Source: Streptomyces sp. AC558_RSS880 (GTDB lineage: Bacteria; Actinomycetota; Actinomycetes; Streptomycetales; Streptomycetaceae). Taken from it: a stretch of DNA of 64,000 nucleotides. Below the pieces are notes generated by a model that was not told where the DNA came from, did no database searches, and saw only the letters and a program-made list of their open reading frames with translations. The translations under genes were made by a program, and so were the position numbers. Of this stretch, positions 29,572 through 37,749 are shown piece by piece. Numbering within the stretch: the stretch's first letter is position 1; every line of letters begins with the position of its first letter. Location: contig NZ_JAGMUJ010000161.1 of the NCBI RefSeq assembly GCF_019049255.1, positions 487,640-551,639 of the forward strand. The letters are read 5' to 3'.

Positions 29572-31116
29572 TCAGCCCGCGTACGTCTCGAATTCGGCGA
29601 TCCTCGGGGTGCCCGAGGCGCTGGTGATCTCGAAGGTGATCTTCTTCAGGGAGGTCGCGGAGAAGCTGATGACGCCCGTTCCGCTGCCGGAGGCCAGGAC
29701 GGCGCCCGTGTCGTGGTTGATGACGCGGTAGGAGCCGACGGCTCCCGAGCCCGACGCCTCACGGATGTTGATCTTGGAGACCGTGGTGGCCGAGCCCCAC
29801 TTGACCGAGACGGAGCCGGTCGAGCCGGACGGCGACCAGTACGTGCTCGTGCTGCCGTCGACGACGTTGCCGTAGCTCGTCCCGGAGGCCTTGGAGGAGC
29901 CGTCGGCGCCCGCGCCGATGCTGAGGTTGGTGCCGGTGGGCGGGTCAGTGGGGTCCGGGTCGGTCGGGTCCGGGTCCGTCGGGTCGGGGTCGGTCGGGTC
30001 CGGGGTCTGCGGGGTGCAGCTGCCGTCGGAGACCTTCAGGCCCTTGTTGGCTCCCGCCGTCTGGCTCACCACGCTCGGCACGCAGTTGGCCGCGTCGAGG
30101 GTGTACGCGTACGGGATGCCGACCGACGTGTTCGACGTCGGGTTCGGGCCGGCGGGGTTGTTGTCGCCCTCCCGCTCGGACCAGGTCACGTTGTCGAAGA
30201 TGTTGCCGCTGACCTGCCAGTAGCCGGCCTGGTCGGTGTAGAAGGTGCCGAGGACGTCCTTGGAGTCCTCGAAGTAGTTGTTGTCCACCTTCGCACGGGC
30301 TCCGGCACGGGAGTTGATGCCGGACTCGTTCAGGTTCTTGTAGTGGTTGTTGTAGATGTGCGAGATGCCGCCGCGCAGCAGGGGCGTACGCGAGTCGATG
30401 TTCTCGTACAGGTTGTGGTGGAACGTGACGTACCCGTTCGAGGTGTCGCTCTCGCTGGAGCCGATGAGGCCGCCGCGGCCGGAGTTGCGCAGGATGCTGT
30501 AGGACAGCGTCACGTACTGGGTGTTGTCCTTCATGTCGAAGAGGCCGTCGTAGCCCTCCGACTCACCGCCGGACGCCTCCAGGGTGGCGTGGTCGACCCA
30601 GACGTTGCGGACACCGCTTTCCATGCCGATGGCGTCTCCGCCGTTCGACGTGGGCGAGCCCGACTTCTTGACGTTCCGGATCGTCACGTTCTGAATGATG
30701 ATGTTGCTGGAGTCCCGGATGTGGATGCCCAGTTGGTCGAAGACGGCGCCGTTGCCGACACCGACGATCGTGACGTTGCTGATCTGCTTGAGCTCGATGA
30801 CACCGGCGGCGGTGCTGCAGCTGTCGCCGGACACCTTGGCGGTGTTGCCGTGGTTGATGGTGCCCTCGACCTGGATGACGATCGGGGTGGAACTGCTGGC
30901 CCGGCTGCACAGGGCCTGGTGGATCGCGGTGCCGGTGGTGGCGCGGACCGTCTGGCCGCCCGCACCGCCGGTGGTTCCGCCGTTCTGGGTCGCGTAGCCG
31001 GTGACGCCGCCGGTGGCGGCGGACGCCGTGGAGGTGGACAGGGCCATACCGGTCGCCGCCGCGAGGGCGCCCGTGGCCAGGAGAGCGGAGAGTCGCACGG
31101 CGACTGATCGTCTCAT
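29572..31116 (-). CDS. Secreted pectate lyase (PL1) with C-terminal binding module
   Basis: 514 residues from the ATG at 31116. Signal peptide to about ASAA, then a right-handed beta-helix PL1 domain: INHGNTAKVSG, NVTIVGVGNGAVFDQLGIHIRDSSNIIIQNVTIRN, WVDHATLEASGG, FHHNLYENIDSRTPLLRGG. The last contains the catalytic Arg region and Ca-binding Asp residues typical of the family. Residues ~371-394 are a Pro-Thr-Asp linker with four repeats (DPTDP). The final ~120 residues form a discoidin-like beta-sandwich (NVVDGSTSTYWSP) probably binding carbohydrate. It cleaves polygalacturonate by beta-elimination outside the cell. Confidence 0.92.
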   Translation of the reverse strand: MRRSVAVRLSALLATGALAAATGMALSTSTASAATGGVTGYATQNGGTTGGAGGQTVRATTGTAIHQALCSRASSSTPIVIQVEGTINHGNTAKVSGDSCSTAAGVIELKQISNVTIVGVGNGAVFDQLGIHIRDSSNIIIQNVTIRNVKKSGSPTSNGGDAIGMESGVRNVWVDHATLEASGGESEGYDGLFDMKDNTQYVTLSYSILRNSGRGGLIGSSESDTSNGYVTFHHNLYENIDSRTPLLRGGISHIYNNHYKNLNESGINSRAGARAKVDNNYFEDSKDVLGTFYTDQAGYWQVSGNIFDNVTWSEREGDNNPAGPNPTSNTSVGIPYAYTLDAANCVPSVVSQTAGANKGLKVSDGSCTPQTPDPTDPDPTDPDPTDPDPTDPPTGTNLSIGAGADGSSKASGTSYGNVVDGSTSTYWSPSGSTGSVSVKWGSATTVSKINIREASGSGAVGSYRVINHDTGAVLASGSGTGVISFSATSLKKITFEITSASGTPRIAEFETYAG

Positions 31117-31218
31117 TCTCGTCTCGCCTTTCGTACTCCGAGTTGCGCCGGACTGAATGTCATGGGCATGACAGTAAGACCGATGAGAGAGGGCGGGGTG
31201 AGCCGGACTCATCGGCGG

Positions 31219-31230
31219 GAAAGCGCTTTC
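31219..31230. promoter_or_regulatory. Candidate LacI-type operator upstream of the pectate lyase gene
   Basis: GAAAGCGCTTTC is a perfect 12-bp palindrome with the central CG typical of LacI-family operators, about 103-114 bases before the lyase start. The cognate regulator is unknown; MalR boxes in this window look different. Confidence 0.45.
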
Positions 31231-31315
31231 TTTTGGTCTGTCGATGACAGTAGGGGCACGCCCGAGGGACTGGCAAGGTTCCGCGCAGTTACGGAATACA
31301 GCCTTCCGATTCAGC

Positions 31316-31353
31316 GCGGCCCGCCGCCTCCGCAGTGCGGCCCGCCGCCTCCG
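31316..31353. repeat. 17-bp direct repeat
   Basis: GCGGCCCGCCGCCTCCG occurs at 31316-31332 and 31337-31353, separated by CAGT, in the intergenic region between the pectate lyase and DinB-like genes. The rest of this 317-base gap holds the palindrome above and no gene. Confidence 0.8.
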
Positions 31354-31433
31354 TGCGTTCTAGGACAAGATCTGACCTCAATGGCTCCTAGCGTGGTCCT
31401 CGACCGACGGAAGAACCCCGGAAGGCGGAGATC

Positions 31434-31991
31434 ATGACTGTGAACGAACCGGCCACCCAGGAACCGGCCGGAGCCCCGGCCGTCACCGGCGAGCGCGCCG
31501 ACCTGCTGGAGACGCTGGCCAAGCACCGGCACTTCCTGCGCTTCACCACCCGTGACCTCACGGACGAGCAGGCCGGGCTGCGGACCACCGCCAGCGAGCT
31601 CTGCCTGGGCGGTCTGATCAAGCACGTCACCTCGGTCGAGCGGAACTGGGTGGACTTCATCCTGAACGGCCCCTCGGCGATGGGGGACTTCACGGCCATG
31701 ACCGAGGACGACTGGGCCCGGCGGGCCGACGAGTTCCGGATGCTGCCCGGTGAGACGCTGGCCGGTGTGCTGGCCGAGTACGCCGACGTGGCCCGCCGGA
31801 CCGACGACCTGGTCGCCGCCCTGCCCGACCTGGGGGCCACGTGGCCGCTGCCGAAGGCCCCGTGGTTCGAGTCCGACGCGCGGTGGTCGGCCCGCAGGGT
31901 GCTGATGCACGTCATCGCCGAGACCGCCCAGCACGCCGGCCACGCCGACATCATCCGTGAGTCGCTGGACGGCTCCAAGAGCATGGGCTGA
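31434..31991 (+). CDS. DinB/DUF664-family protein
   Basis: 185 residues forming a four-helix DinB-like bundle. Candidate metal-binding histidines sit in LIKHVTSVERNW and HVIAETAQHAGHADIIRE, the usual pattern of DUF664 members. The superfamily includes bacillithiol- and mycothiol-dependent enzymes, so a mycothiol-linked transferase is possible but unproven. Convergent with glnA2. Confidence 0.85.
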   Translation: MTVNEPATQEPAGAPAVTGERADLLETLAKHRHFLRFTTRDLTDEQAGLRTTASELCLGGLIKHVTSVERNWVDFILNGPSAMGDFTAMTEDDWARRADEFRMLPGETLAGVLAEYADVARRTDDLVAALPDLGATWPLPKAPWFESDARWSARRVLMHVIAETAQHAGHADIIRESLDGSKSMG

Positions 31992-32005
31992 CCGCCGGGG
32001 CGCCC

Positions 32006-32045
32006 GCGGAAGGGGCCGGGGCCCACGGCCATCGGTCCCTTCCGC
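32006..32045. terminator. Hairpin between convergent dinB-like and glnA2 genes
   Basis: GCGGAAGGGG (32006-32015) pairs with TCCCTTCCGC (32036-32045), one G-T pair, around a 20-base loop, placed to serve both converging genes. Confidence 0.45.
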
Positions 32046-32078
32046 CCCGTCAGCCGGACACCTGACGGCGACCCGCGC

Positions 32079-33440
32079 CTACAGCACCGGCAGGTTCTTG
32101 CGCAGCTCGAAGGCGGTGACCTCGGAGCGGTACTCCTCCCACTCCTGCTTCTTGTTGCGCAGGAAGAAGTCGAAGACGTGCTCGCCGAGGGTCTCGGCGA
32201 CCAGGTCGCTGCGTTCCATCAGGGTCAGGGCCTCGCCCAGGTTCTGCGGCAGTGGCTCGATGCCCAGCGCGCGGCGTTCCGCGTCGGACAGGGCCCACAC
32301 GTCGTCCTCGGCGCCCGGCGGGAGCTCGTAGCCCTCCTCGATGCCCTTCAGGCCGGCGGCCAGCAGGACGGCGTAGGTCAGGTACGGGTTGGCGCCGGAG
32401 TCGATGGAGCGGACCTCCACGCGCGCCGAGCCGGTCTTGCCGGGCTTGTACATGGGCACGCGGACCAGCGCCGAGCGGTTGTTGTGGCCCCAGCAGATGT
32501 ACGACGGGGCCTCGCCGCCGGCGCCGGCCGTGCGCTCCGTGCCGCCCCAGATGCGCTTGTAGGAGTTGACCCACTGGTTGGTGACCGCGGACACCTCCGC
32601 CGCGTGCCGCAGCAGGCCCGCGATGAAGGAACGGCCGACCTTGGAGAGCTGGTACTCCGCGCCGGACTCGTAGAACGCGTTGCGGTCGCCCTCGAAGAGG
32701 GAGAGGTGGGTGTGCATGCCGGAGCCGGGGTGCTCGGAGAAGGGCTTCGGCATGAAGGTCGCCTGGACGCCCTGCTCGAGGGCCACCTGCTTCATGACCA
32801 GGCGGAACGTCATGATGTTGTCGGCCGTGGAGAGCGCGTCCGCGTAGCGGAGGTCGATCTCCTGCTGGCCGGGGGCGCCCTCGTGGTGGGAGAACTCCAC
32901 CGAGATGCCCATCGACTCCAGCATGGTGATCGCCTGGCGGCGGAAGTCCATGCCGACGTTCTGCGGGGTGTGGTCGAAGTAGCCGGAGTTGTCCGCGGGG
33001 GTCGGGCGGCTGCCGTCCAGCGGCTTGTTCTTCAGCAGGAAGAACTCGATCTCCGGGTGGGTGTAGAAGGTGAAGCCCAGGTCGGAGGTGCGGGCGAGCG
33101 CGCGCTTGAGGACGTAGCGCGGGTCGGCGAAGGACGGGGAGCCGTCCGGCATGAGGATGTCGCAGAACATGCGGGCCGTACCGGGGGCCTCGGCGCGCCA
33201 GGGGAGGATCTGGAACGTCGACGGGTCCGGCTTGGCGATCATGTCGGACTCGTACACCCGGGCGAAGCCCTCGATGGCGGAGCCGTCGAAGCCGATCCCC
33301 TCGTCGAATGCCTGTTCGAGCTCGGCGGGGGCGACGGCCACCGACTTGAGGAAGCCCAGCACGTCGGTGAACCACAGGCGCACGAACCGGATGTCGCGCT
33401 CCTCCAACGTCCGGAGCACGAACTCCTGCTGCTTGTCCAT
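32079..33440 (-). CDS. glnA2: GlnA2-type glutamine synthetase-family ligase
   Basis: 453 residues from the ATG at 33440; an ATG five codons upstream has its AGG too close to serve. GS beta-Grasp N domain (FVRLWFTDVLGFLKSV, GIGFDGSAIEG) and catalytic domain with metal/ATP elements (FTFYTHPEIEFFLL, HHEGAPGQQEID, KPFSEHPGSGMHTHLSLFEG, WGHNNRSALVRVP). Its length and surroundings fit Streptomyces GlnA2, reported as a gamma-glutamylpolyamine synthetase rather than a true glutamine synthetase. A GSI adenylylation Tyr loop could not be confirmed by eye, so the GlnA2 label rests on context and similarity. Confidence 0.85.
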   Translation of the reverse strand: MDKQQEFVLRTLEERDIRFVRLWFTDVLGFLKSVAVAPAELEQAFDEGIGFDGSAIEGFARVYESDMIAKPDPSTFQILPWRAEAPGTARMFCDILMPDGSPSFADPRYVLKRALARTSDLGFTFYTHPEIEFFLLKNKPLDGSRPTPADNSGYFDHTPQNVGMDFRRQAITMLESMGISVEFSHHEGAPGQQEIDLRYADALSTADNIMTFRLVMKQVALEQGVQATFMPKPFSEHPGSGMHTHLSLFEGDRNAFYESGAEYQLSKVGRSFIAGLLRHAAEVSAVTNQWVNSYKRIWGGTERTAGAGGEAPSYICWGHNNRSALVRVPMYKPGKTGSARVEVRSIDSGANPYLTYAVLLAAGLKGIEEGYELPPGAEDDVWALSDAERRALGIEPLPQNLGEALTLMERSDLVAETLGEHVFDFFLRNKKQEWEEYRSEVTAFELRKNLPVL

Positions 33441-33657
33441 CTTCCGCTTCCCCATCCTTGCCGGTCAGGCCGCCTGTCCGCTCCCACGCCCCCGGGAGGC
33501 GGCCGGGCGTCCCGAGCATCCCACCACACCAGCGTTTCACACGCGTTGCCGACCTCGATCGGCCGGCTTGCCGCGGCCTGAACGCCTCGCACACGACAGG
33601 TGTACCGCTCCGGGGCCCATCTTGCCCGTTCGGACCGGCATCCGTAATGGGCGGCTC

Positions 33658-33699
33658 ACGGCCGGTGGCTCGCGACCGGCGACTTACGGCCGGTGGCTC
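33658..33699. repeat. 28-bp-period tandem repeat next to the Rrf2 regulator stop
   Basis: ACGGCCGGTGGCTC occurs at 33658-33671 and 33686-33699, with a degenerate copy between. The second copy overlaps the regulator's stop codon. It may be terminator-like or simple duplication. Confidence 0.5.
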
Positions 33700-34141
33700 A
33701 CGGCCTCGGGGAGATGCCCAGCAGGAGGGGGCCCGTGGGGGTCGTGACGATGTCCGCCACCGTGACCGGGTCCAGCGAGGCGAAGAACGCCTCCTGGGCC
33801 TGGCGCAGGGCGCCGCGCAGCCGGCAGGCCGAGCTCAGCGGGCAGGGGGACGAGGTGGCGGTGCCCTCGCAGTCGACGACGTCACCCTCGCCCTCGAAGG
33901 CCCGGACCAGGGCGCCCACCGAGGCGGTGCGGCCCTCCTCCGTGAGCGCGAGGCCACCTCCCCTGCCGCGACGGGCCGTGAGCAGGCCCCTGCGCTGGAG
34001 TTCGGCGACGACCTTCGCGGCGTGGGTGTAGGGCACGTCCATGGCTTCCGAGACGTCGCGTGTCGTCGGATGGGAGTCGCCGGCCACGGCGAGGCGCATG
34101 AGGACCCGGAGAGCCAGGTCGGTGGAGCGGAGGAGCCGCAT
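33698..34141 (-). CDS. NsrR-like Rrf2-family iron-sulfur regulator
   Basis: 147 residues from the ATG at 34141. Winged-helix N terminus (MRLLRSTDLALRVLMRLAV, VPYTHAAKVVAELQRRGLL), wing RRGRGGG, and three cysteines spaced as in Streptomyces NsrR (DCEG...SPCPLSSACRLR), the ligands of its [4Fe-4S] cluster. NsrR senses nitric oxide and represses flavohaemoglobin genes, but no hmp gene is beside it, so it may act at distant genes or be a paralogue with another job (RsrR-like). The frame is open upstream of the chosen start but lacks Rrf2 character there. Confidence 0.85.
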   Translation of the reverse strand: MRLLRSTDLALRVLMRLAVAGDSHPTTRDVSEAMDVPYTHAAKVVAELQRRGLLTARRGRGGGLALTEEGRTASVGALVRAFEGEGDVVDCEGTATSSPCPLSSACRLRGALRQAQEAFFASLDPVTVADIVTTPTGPLLLGISPRP

Positions 34142-34321
34142 ACCACGCAGCGTAAGTAATACGCATCTGGGGTTCAAATTATTCGGCGTGGAGAATGTGT
34201 GCGGAGGGCGTGCGCGTGGGTGCCGGGCCGGATTCCCGCGCCCTCTACGGCTCGCCCCGCCTTCCCCATTACGATCAGCTGATCCGTTCGTCACACTCTT
34301 CCTCTCCCGAAGGACACTCCC

Positions 34322-34984
34322 ATGGGCTCCGCCAAGAAGAGCAGCGCGTCACGTTCGGCGCGCATAGAGGAGATGCGGCGCGCCGAGAAGGCCCGCGAGC
34401 GCCGCAACCGGCTCCTCGTCATCGCCGCCAGTGTGGTGGTCGTCGCCGGACTCGTCGCCGGCAGTGTGGTGCTCGTCCAGTCCCAGTCGGACGACGACGG
34501 CGGCGCGGCCGCCGACTCGAAGAACTCGGGCAAGTTCGTCACGGATGCCGACGGTGTGCGGAAGTGGGAGGGCGAACTGGGGCGCAACCACGTGACCAAG
34601 GCGGTGGACTACGCCGTCTCGCCCCCGGTCGGCGGTGACCACAACCCGGTGTGGATGAACTGCAACGGGGACGTCTACACCGACGAGATCAACAACACCA
34701 ACGCCGTGCACTCGCTGGAGCACGGTGCCGTGTGGGTGACGTACAACGCCTCGGCCGACAAGGCGGACGTCGACGCGCTCGCGGCGAAGGTGAAGAAGAC
34801 GCCGTACACGCTGATGAGCCCGGTGGACGGTCAGAAGGACCCGATCATGCTGTCCGCCTGGGGGCACCAGCGCACGGTGACCGGCGCGGAGGATCCGAAC
34901 GTGGACGCGTTCTTCGAGAAGTTCGTCCAGGGGGAGCAGACGCCGGAGCCGGGGGCCGCCTGCACCAACGGGCTGTCCGAGTGA
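34322..34984 (+). CDS. DUF3105-domain membrane-anchored protein
   Basis: 220 residues: a charged cytoplasmic N terminus (about 35 residues, Lys/Arg-rich), one transmembrane helix (LLVIAASVVVVAGLVAGSVVLV), then a DUF3105 domain outside the membrane (YAVSPPVGGDHNPVWMNCNGDVYTDE, SLEHGAVWVTY, LSAWGHQ). Conserved His/Cys suggest metal binding. ATG preceded by GAAGGA. It overlaps the next gene by GTGA, implying joint function with the DUF305 protein. Confidence 0.85.
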   Translation: MGSAKKSSASRSARIEEMRRAEKARERRNRLLVIAASVVVVAGLVAGSVVLVQSQSDDDGGAAADSKNSGKFVTDADGVRKWEGELGRNHVTKAVDYAVSPPVGGDHNPVWMNCNGDVYTDEINNTNAVHSLEHGAVWVTYNASADKADVDALAAKVKKTPYTLMSPVDGQKDPIMLSAWGHQRTVTGAEDPNVDAFFEKFVQGEQTPEPGAACTNGLSE

Positions 34985-35604
34985 GGCAGGTGGGACTGAT
35001 CGCGGGGGCCGCGGCCACGGCGCTGGTCGCGGCCGGGGCGATCACCTACGCGGTGGCCGGGGACGAGGGGTCCTCGGGCTCGGTTCCGTCCGCGGAGTCC
35101 GCGGACGCCGGGTTCGCCCGGGACATGGCCGTGCACCACCAGCAGGCCGTCGAGATGTCGTACGTCGTGCGGGACCGCACGGACGACGAGGAGGTCCGGC
35201 GGCTCGCCTACGACATCGCCCAGACGCAGGCCAACCAGCGGGGCATGCTGCTGGGCTGGCTCGACCTGTGGGAGCTGCCCAAGGTGTCCGCGGATCCGCC
35301 CATGACCTGGATGGGCATGGGGGACGCGGCCTCCGGCAAGGACGGGGCGCTGATGCCGGGGATGGCGACCAACACCGAGATGAAGCGGCTGGGGTCGCTG
35401 AGCGGGGAGCGGGCGGAGGTCTTCTACCTGCAGCTCATGACGGACCACCACAAGGGCGGGGTGCACATGGCCCAGGCGTGCGTCCGGGCGTGCGAGGTGG
35501 CGGTCGAGAAGCGGCTCGCCCGGGGGATGGTGGAGGGGCAGGAGTCCGAGATCGCGTTGATGGCGGGGATGCTGGAGGAGCGGGGAGCGGCGGCCCGGCC
35601 GTAG
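34981..35604 (+). CDS. DUF305-family secreted protein
   Basis: 207 residues from the GTG overlapping the DUF3105 stop by four bases. Signal/anchor at residues 4-22 (GLIAGAAATALVAAGAITYA), then a duplicated DUF305 helical domain with the His-rich motifs FARDMAVHHQQAVEMS and LQLMTDHHKGGVHMAQ, plus a Met-rich region (MTWMGMGDAA...LMPGMATNTEM). His/Met clusters suggest copper or other metal binding outside the cell; this is inference. Confidence 0.86.
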   Translation: MRQVGLIAGAAATALVAAGAITYAVAGDEGSSGSVPSAESADAGFARDMAVHHQQAVEMSYVVRDRTDDEEVRRLAYDIAQTQANQRGMLLGWLDLWELPKVSADPPMTWMGMGDAASGKDGALMPGMATNTEMKRLGSLSGERAEVFYLQLMTDHHKGGVHMAQACVRACEVAVEKRLARGMVEGQESEIALMAGMLEERGAAARP

Positions 35605-35653
35605 CGGACGGGGCTCCGGGACATCGCGTCGCTTTGACGATTACACTGGGCCC

Positions 35654-37414
35654 GTGCCTCAACTACGTCTCGCCCTGAATCAGATCGACTCGAGCGTCGG
35701 TGACCTCGTCGGCAACGCCGAAACGATCGTCCGCTGGACCCGGCACTCCGCCGAGCAGGGAGCGCACCTCGTGGCGTTCCCCGAGATGGCGCTGACCGGG
35801 TATCCCGTCGAGGACCTCGCCCTGCGGTCGTCCTTCGTGGAGGCCTCGCGGGCGGCGCTGCGCTCGCTGGCCGCGCGGCTCGCCGAGGAGGGGTTCGGGG
35901 ACCTTCCGGTGGTCGTCGGGTACCTCGACCGCAGCGCCGCCGCCCAGCCGAAGTACGGGCAGCCGGCCGGTGCGCCGCAGAACGCGGGCGCCGTGCTGTA
36001 CGGGGGTGAGGTGGTGCTGAGCTACGCCAAGCACCACCTGCCGAACTACGGCGTCTTCGACGAGTTCCGGTACTTCGTGCCCGGCGACACCATGCCGGTG
36101 GTGCGGGTGCGCGGGGTCGACGTCGCCCTCGCCATCTGCGAGGACCTGTGGCAGGACGGGGGGCGGGTGCCGGCGGCGCGGTCCGCGCGGGCCGGGCTGC
36201 TGCTGTCGATCAACGCCTCGCCGTACGAGCGGGACAAGGACGACACCCGGCTGGAGCTGGTGCGCAAGCGTGCGCAGGAGGCCGGATGCACGACCGCGTA
36301 CCTCGCGATGATGGGCGGGCAGGACGAGCTGGTCTTCGACGGGGACTCGATCGTGGTGGACCGTGACGGCGAGGTCGTGACGCGTGCGCCGCAGTTCGCC
36401 GAGGCGTGTGTCGTGGTCGATCTCGAGCTTCCGGCGGCGGAGGCCGACGCGCCGACGGGGATCGTCGACGACGGGCTGCGGATCGACCGGGTCGTGCTGT
36501 CGGAGGCGCCCGTGCCCGCGTACGACGCCTCGTCGTCCGGGGGGTACGCCGAGCGGCTCGACGACGACGAGGAGGTGTACTCCGCGCTGGTGGTCGGGCT
36601 GCGGGCGTACGTCGCGAAGAACGGGTTCCGGTCGGTGCTGATCGGGTTGTCCGGGGGGATCGACTCGGCGCTGGTCGCCGCGATCGCGTGCGACGCGGTG
36701 GGCGCGGAGAACGTGTACGGCGTGTCGATGCCGTCGAAGTACTCGTCGGAGCACTCGAAGGACGACGCGGCGGAGCTGGCGCGGCGGACCGGGCTGAACT
36801 ATCGCACCGTTGCGATCGAGCCGATGTTCGACGCGTACATGGGGGCGCTGGGGCTGACGGGGCTGGCGGAGGAGAACCTGCAGTCGCGGCTGCGGGGGAC
36901 GCTGCTGATGGCGATCTCCAATCAGGAGGGGCACATCGTGCTGGCGCCGGGGAACAAGTCGGAGCTGGCGGTGGGGTACTCGACGCTGTACGGGGACTCC
37001 GTGGGGGCGTACGGGCCGATCAAGGACGTGTACAAGACGTCGGTGTTCCGGTTGGCGGAGTGGCGCAACCGGGCGGCGACGGAGCGGGGGCAGACGCCGC
37101 CGATCCCGGAGAACTCGATCACGAAGCCGCCGAGCGCGGAGTTGCGGCCGGGGCAGGTGGACACGGACTCGCTGCCGGACTATCCGGTGCTGGACGCGAT
37201 CCTGGCGCTGTACGTGGACCGGGACCGGGGGGCGGACGAGATCGTCGCGGCCGGGTTCGACGCGGAGCTGGTCACGAAGACGCTGCGGATGGTGGACCGG
37301 GCGGAGTACAAGCGGCGGCAGTATCCGCCGGGCACGAAGATCTCCCCGAAGGGCTTCGGCAAGGACCGCCGGCTGCCGATCACGAACGGCTGGCGCGAGG
37401 GGGTGCGCGTCTGA
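35654..37414 (+). CDS. nadE: Glutamine-dependent NAD+ synthetase
   Basis: 586 residues, GTG start. N-terminal nitrilase-type glutaminase with catalytic triad Glu44 (AFPEMALTGYP), Lys126 (YAKHHLPNYG) and Cys162 (ALAICEDLW); C-terminal synthetase with the ATP pyrophosphatase loop GLSGGIDSAL near residue 332 and the NaAD-binding RGTLLMAISNQEG...APGNKSELAVGY. It converts nicotinate adenine dinucleotide to NAD+ using ammonia channelled from glutamine, the last step of NAD synthesis. The length fits the bacterial glutamine-dependent class. Confidence 0.96.
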   Translation: MPQLRLALNQIDSSVGDLVGNAETIVRWTRHSAEQGAHLVAFPEMALTGYPVEDLALRSSFVEASRAALRSLAARLAEEGFGDLPVVVGYLDRSAAAQPKYGQPAGAPQNAGAVLYGGEVVLSYAKHHLPNYGVFDEFRYFVPGDTMPVVRVRGVDVALAICEDLWQDGGRVPAARSARAGLLLSINASPYERDKDDTRLELVRKRAQEAGCTTAYLAMMGGQDELVFDGDSIVVDRDGEVVTRAPQFAEACVVVDLELPAAEADAPTGIVDDGLRIDRVVLSEAPVPAYDASSSGGYAERLDDDEEVYSALVVGLRAYVAKNGFRSVLIGLSGGIDSALVAAIACDAVGAENVYGVSMPSKYSSEHSKDDAAELARRTGLNYRTVAIEPMFDAYMGALGLTGLAEENLQSRLRGTLLMAISNQEGHIVLAPGNKSELAVGYSTLYGDSVGAYGPIKDVYKTSVFRLAEWRNRAATERGQTPPIPENSITKPPSAELRPGQVDTDSLPDYPVLDAILALYVDRDRGADEIVAAGFDAELVTKTLRMVDRAEYKRRQYPPGTKISPKGFGKDRRLPITNGWREGVRV

Positions 37415-37514
37415 CGCGCGTCAGACGCCTGCGGCTTCGGTGGGGGTTGCGGTAGCGCCTGCGGTGGGTGGGTGGGTCGGAGCCGTGTCGAGAGCGGCTA
37501 CCTACCGCCGCCAC

Positions 37515-37685
37515 CGCGGGCGGTCGTGCCTCCCCCAGTGCCTTGAAGGCCTGGGAGGTGCCCCCAGGGCGGCACGGGTGGGCGGTGGGGGTACCTCCCG
37601 CTCATGGGGGTGGTCCCCCCGCTCGAGCGAAGTCGAGAGTGGGGGAGAAGTCGAGAGTGGGGGAGGCACCCCGCTGGCGCCGGGC
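37515..37685. repeat. Interspersed intergenic repeat, copy A
   Basis: Bases 37515-37594 match the reverse complement of 43796-43874 with only two substitutions and a two-base indel, and a shared distal end GTGGGGGAGGCACCCCGC follows. Both copies fold into hairpins (CCTCCCCCAGTGCC against GGCCTGGGAGG). Copy A has extra sequence, including a perfect 18-bp tandem duplication (AAGTCGAGAGTGGGGGAG at 37630-37647 and 37648-37665). It fills the 335-base gap between nadE and the MFS gene; no gene is seen there. Confidence 0.85.
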
Positions 37686-37749
37686 CGCGCGACCTACCCC
37701 CGGCCCACACCGACACGGCGCACCCGGCAAGGCGCCGGGCGCCCCCCGT

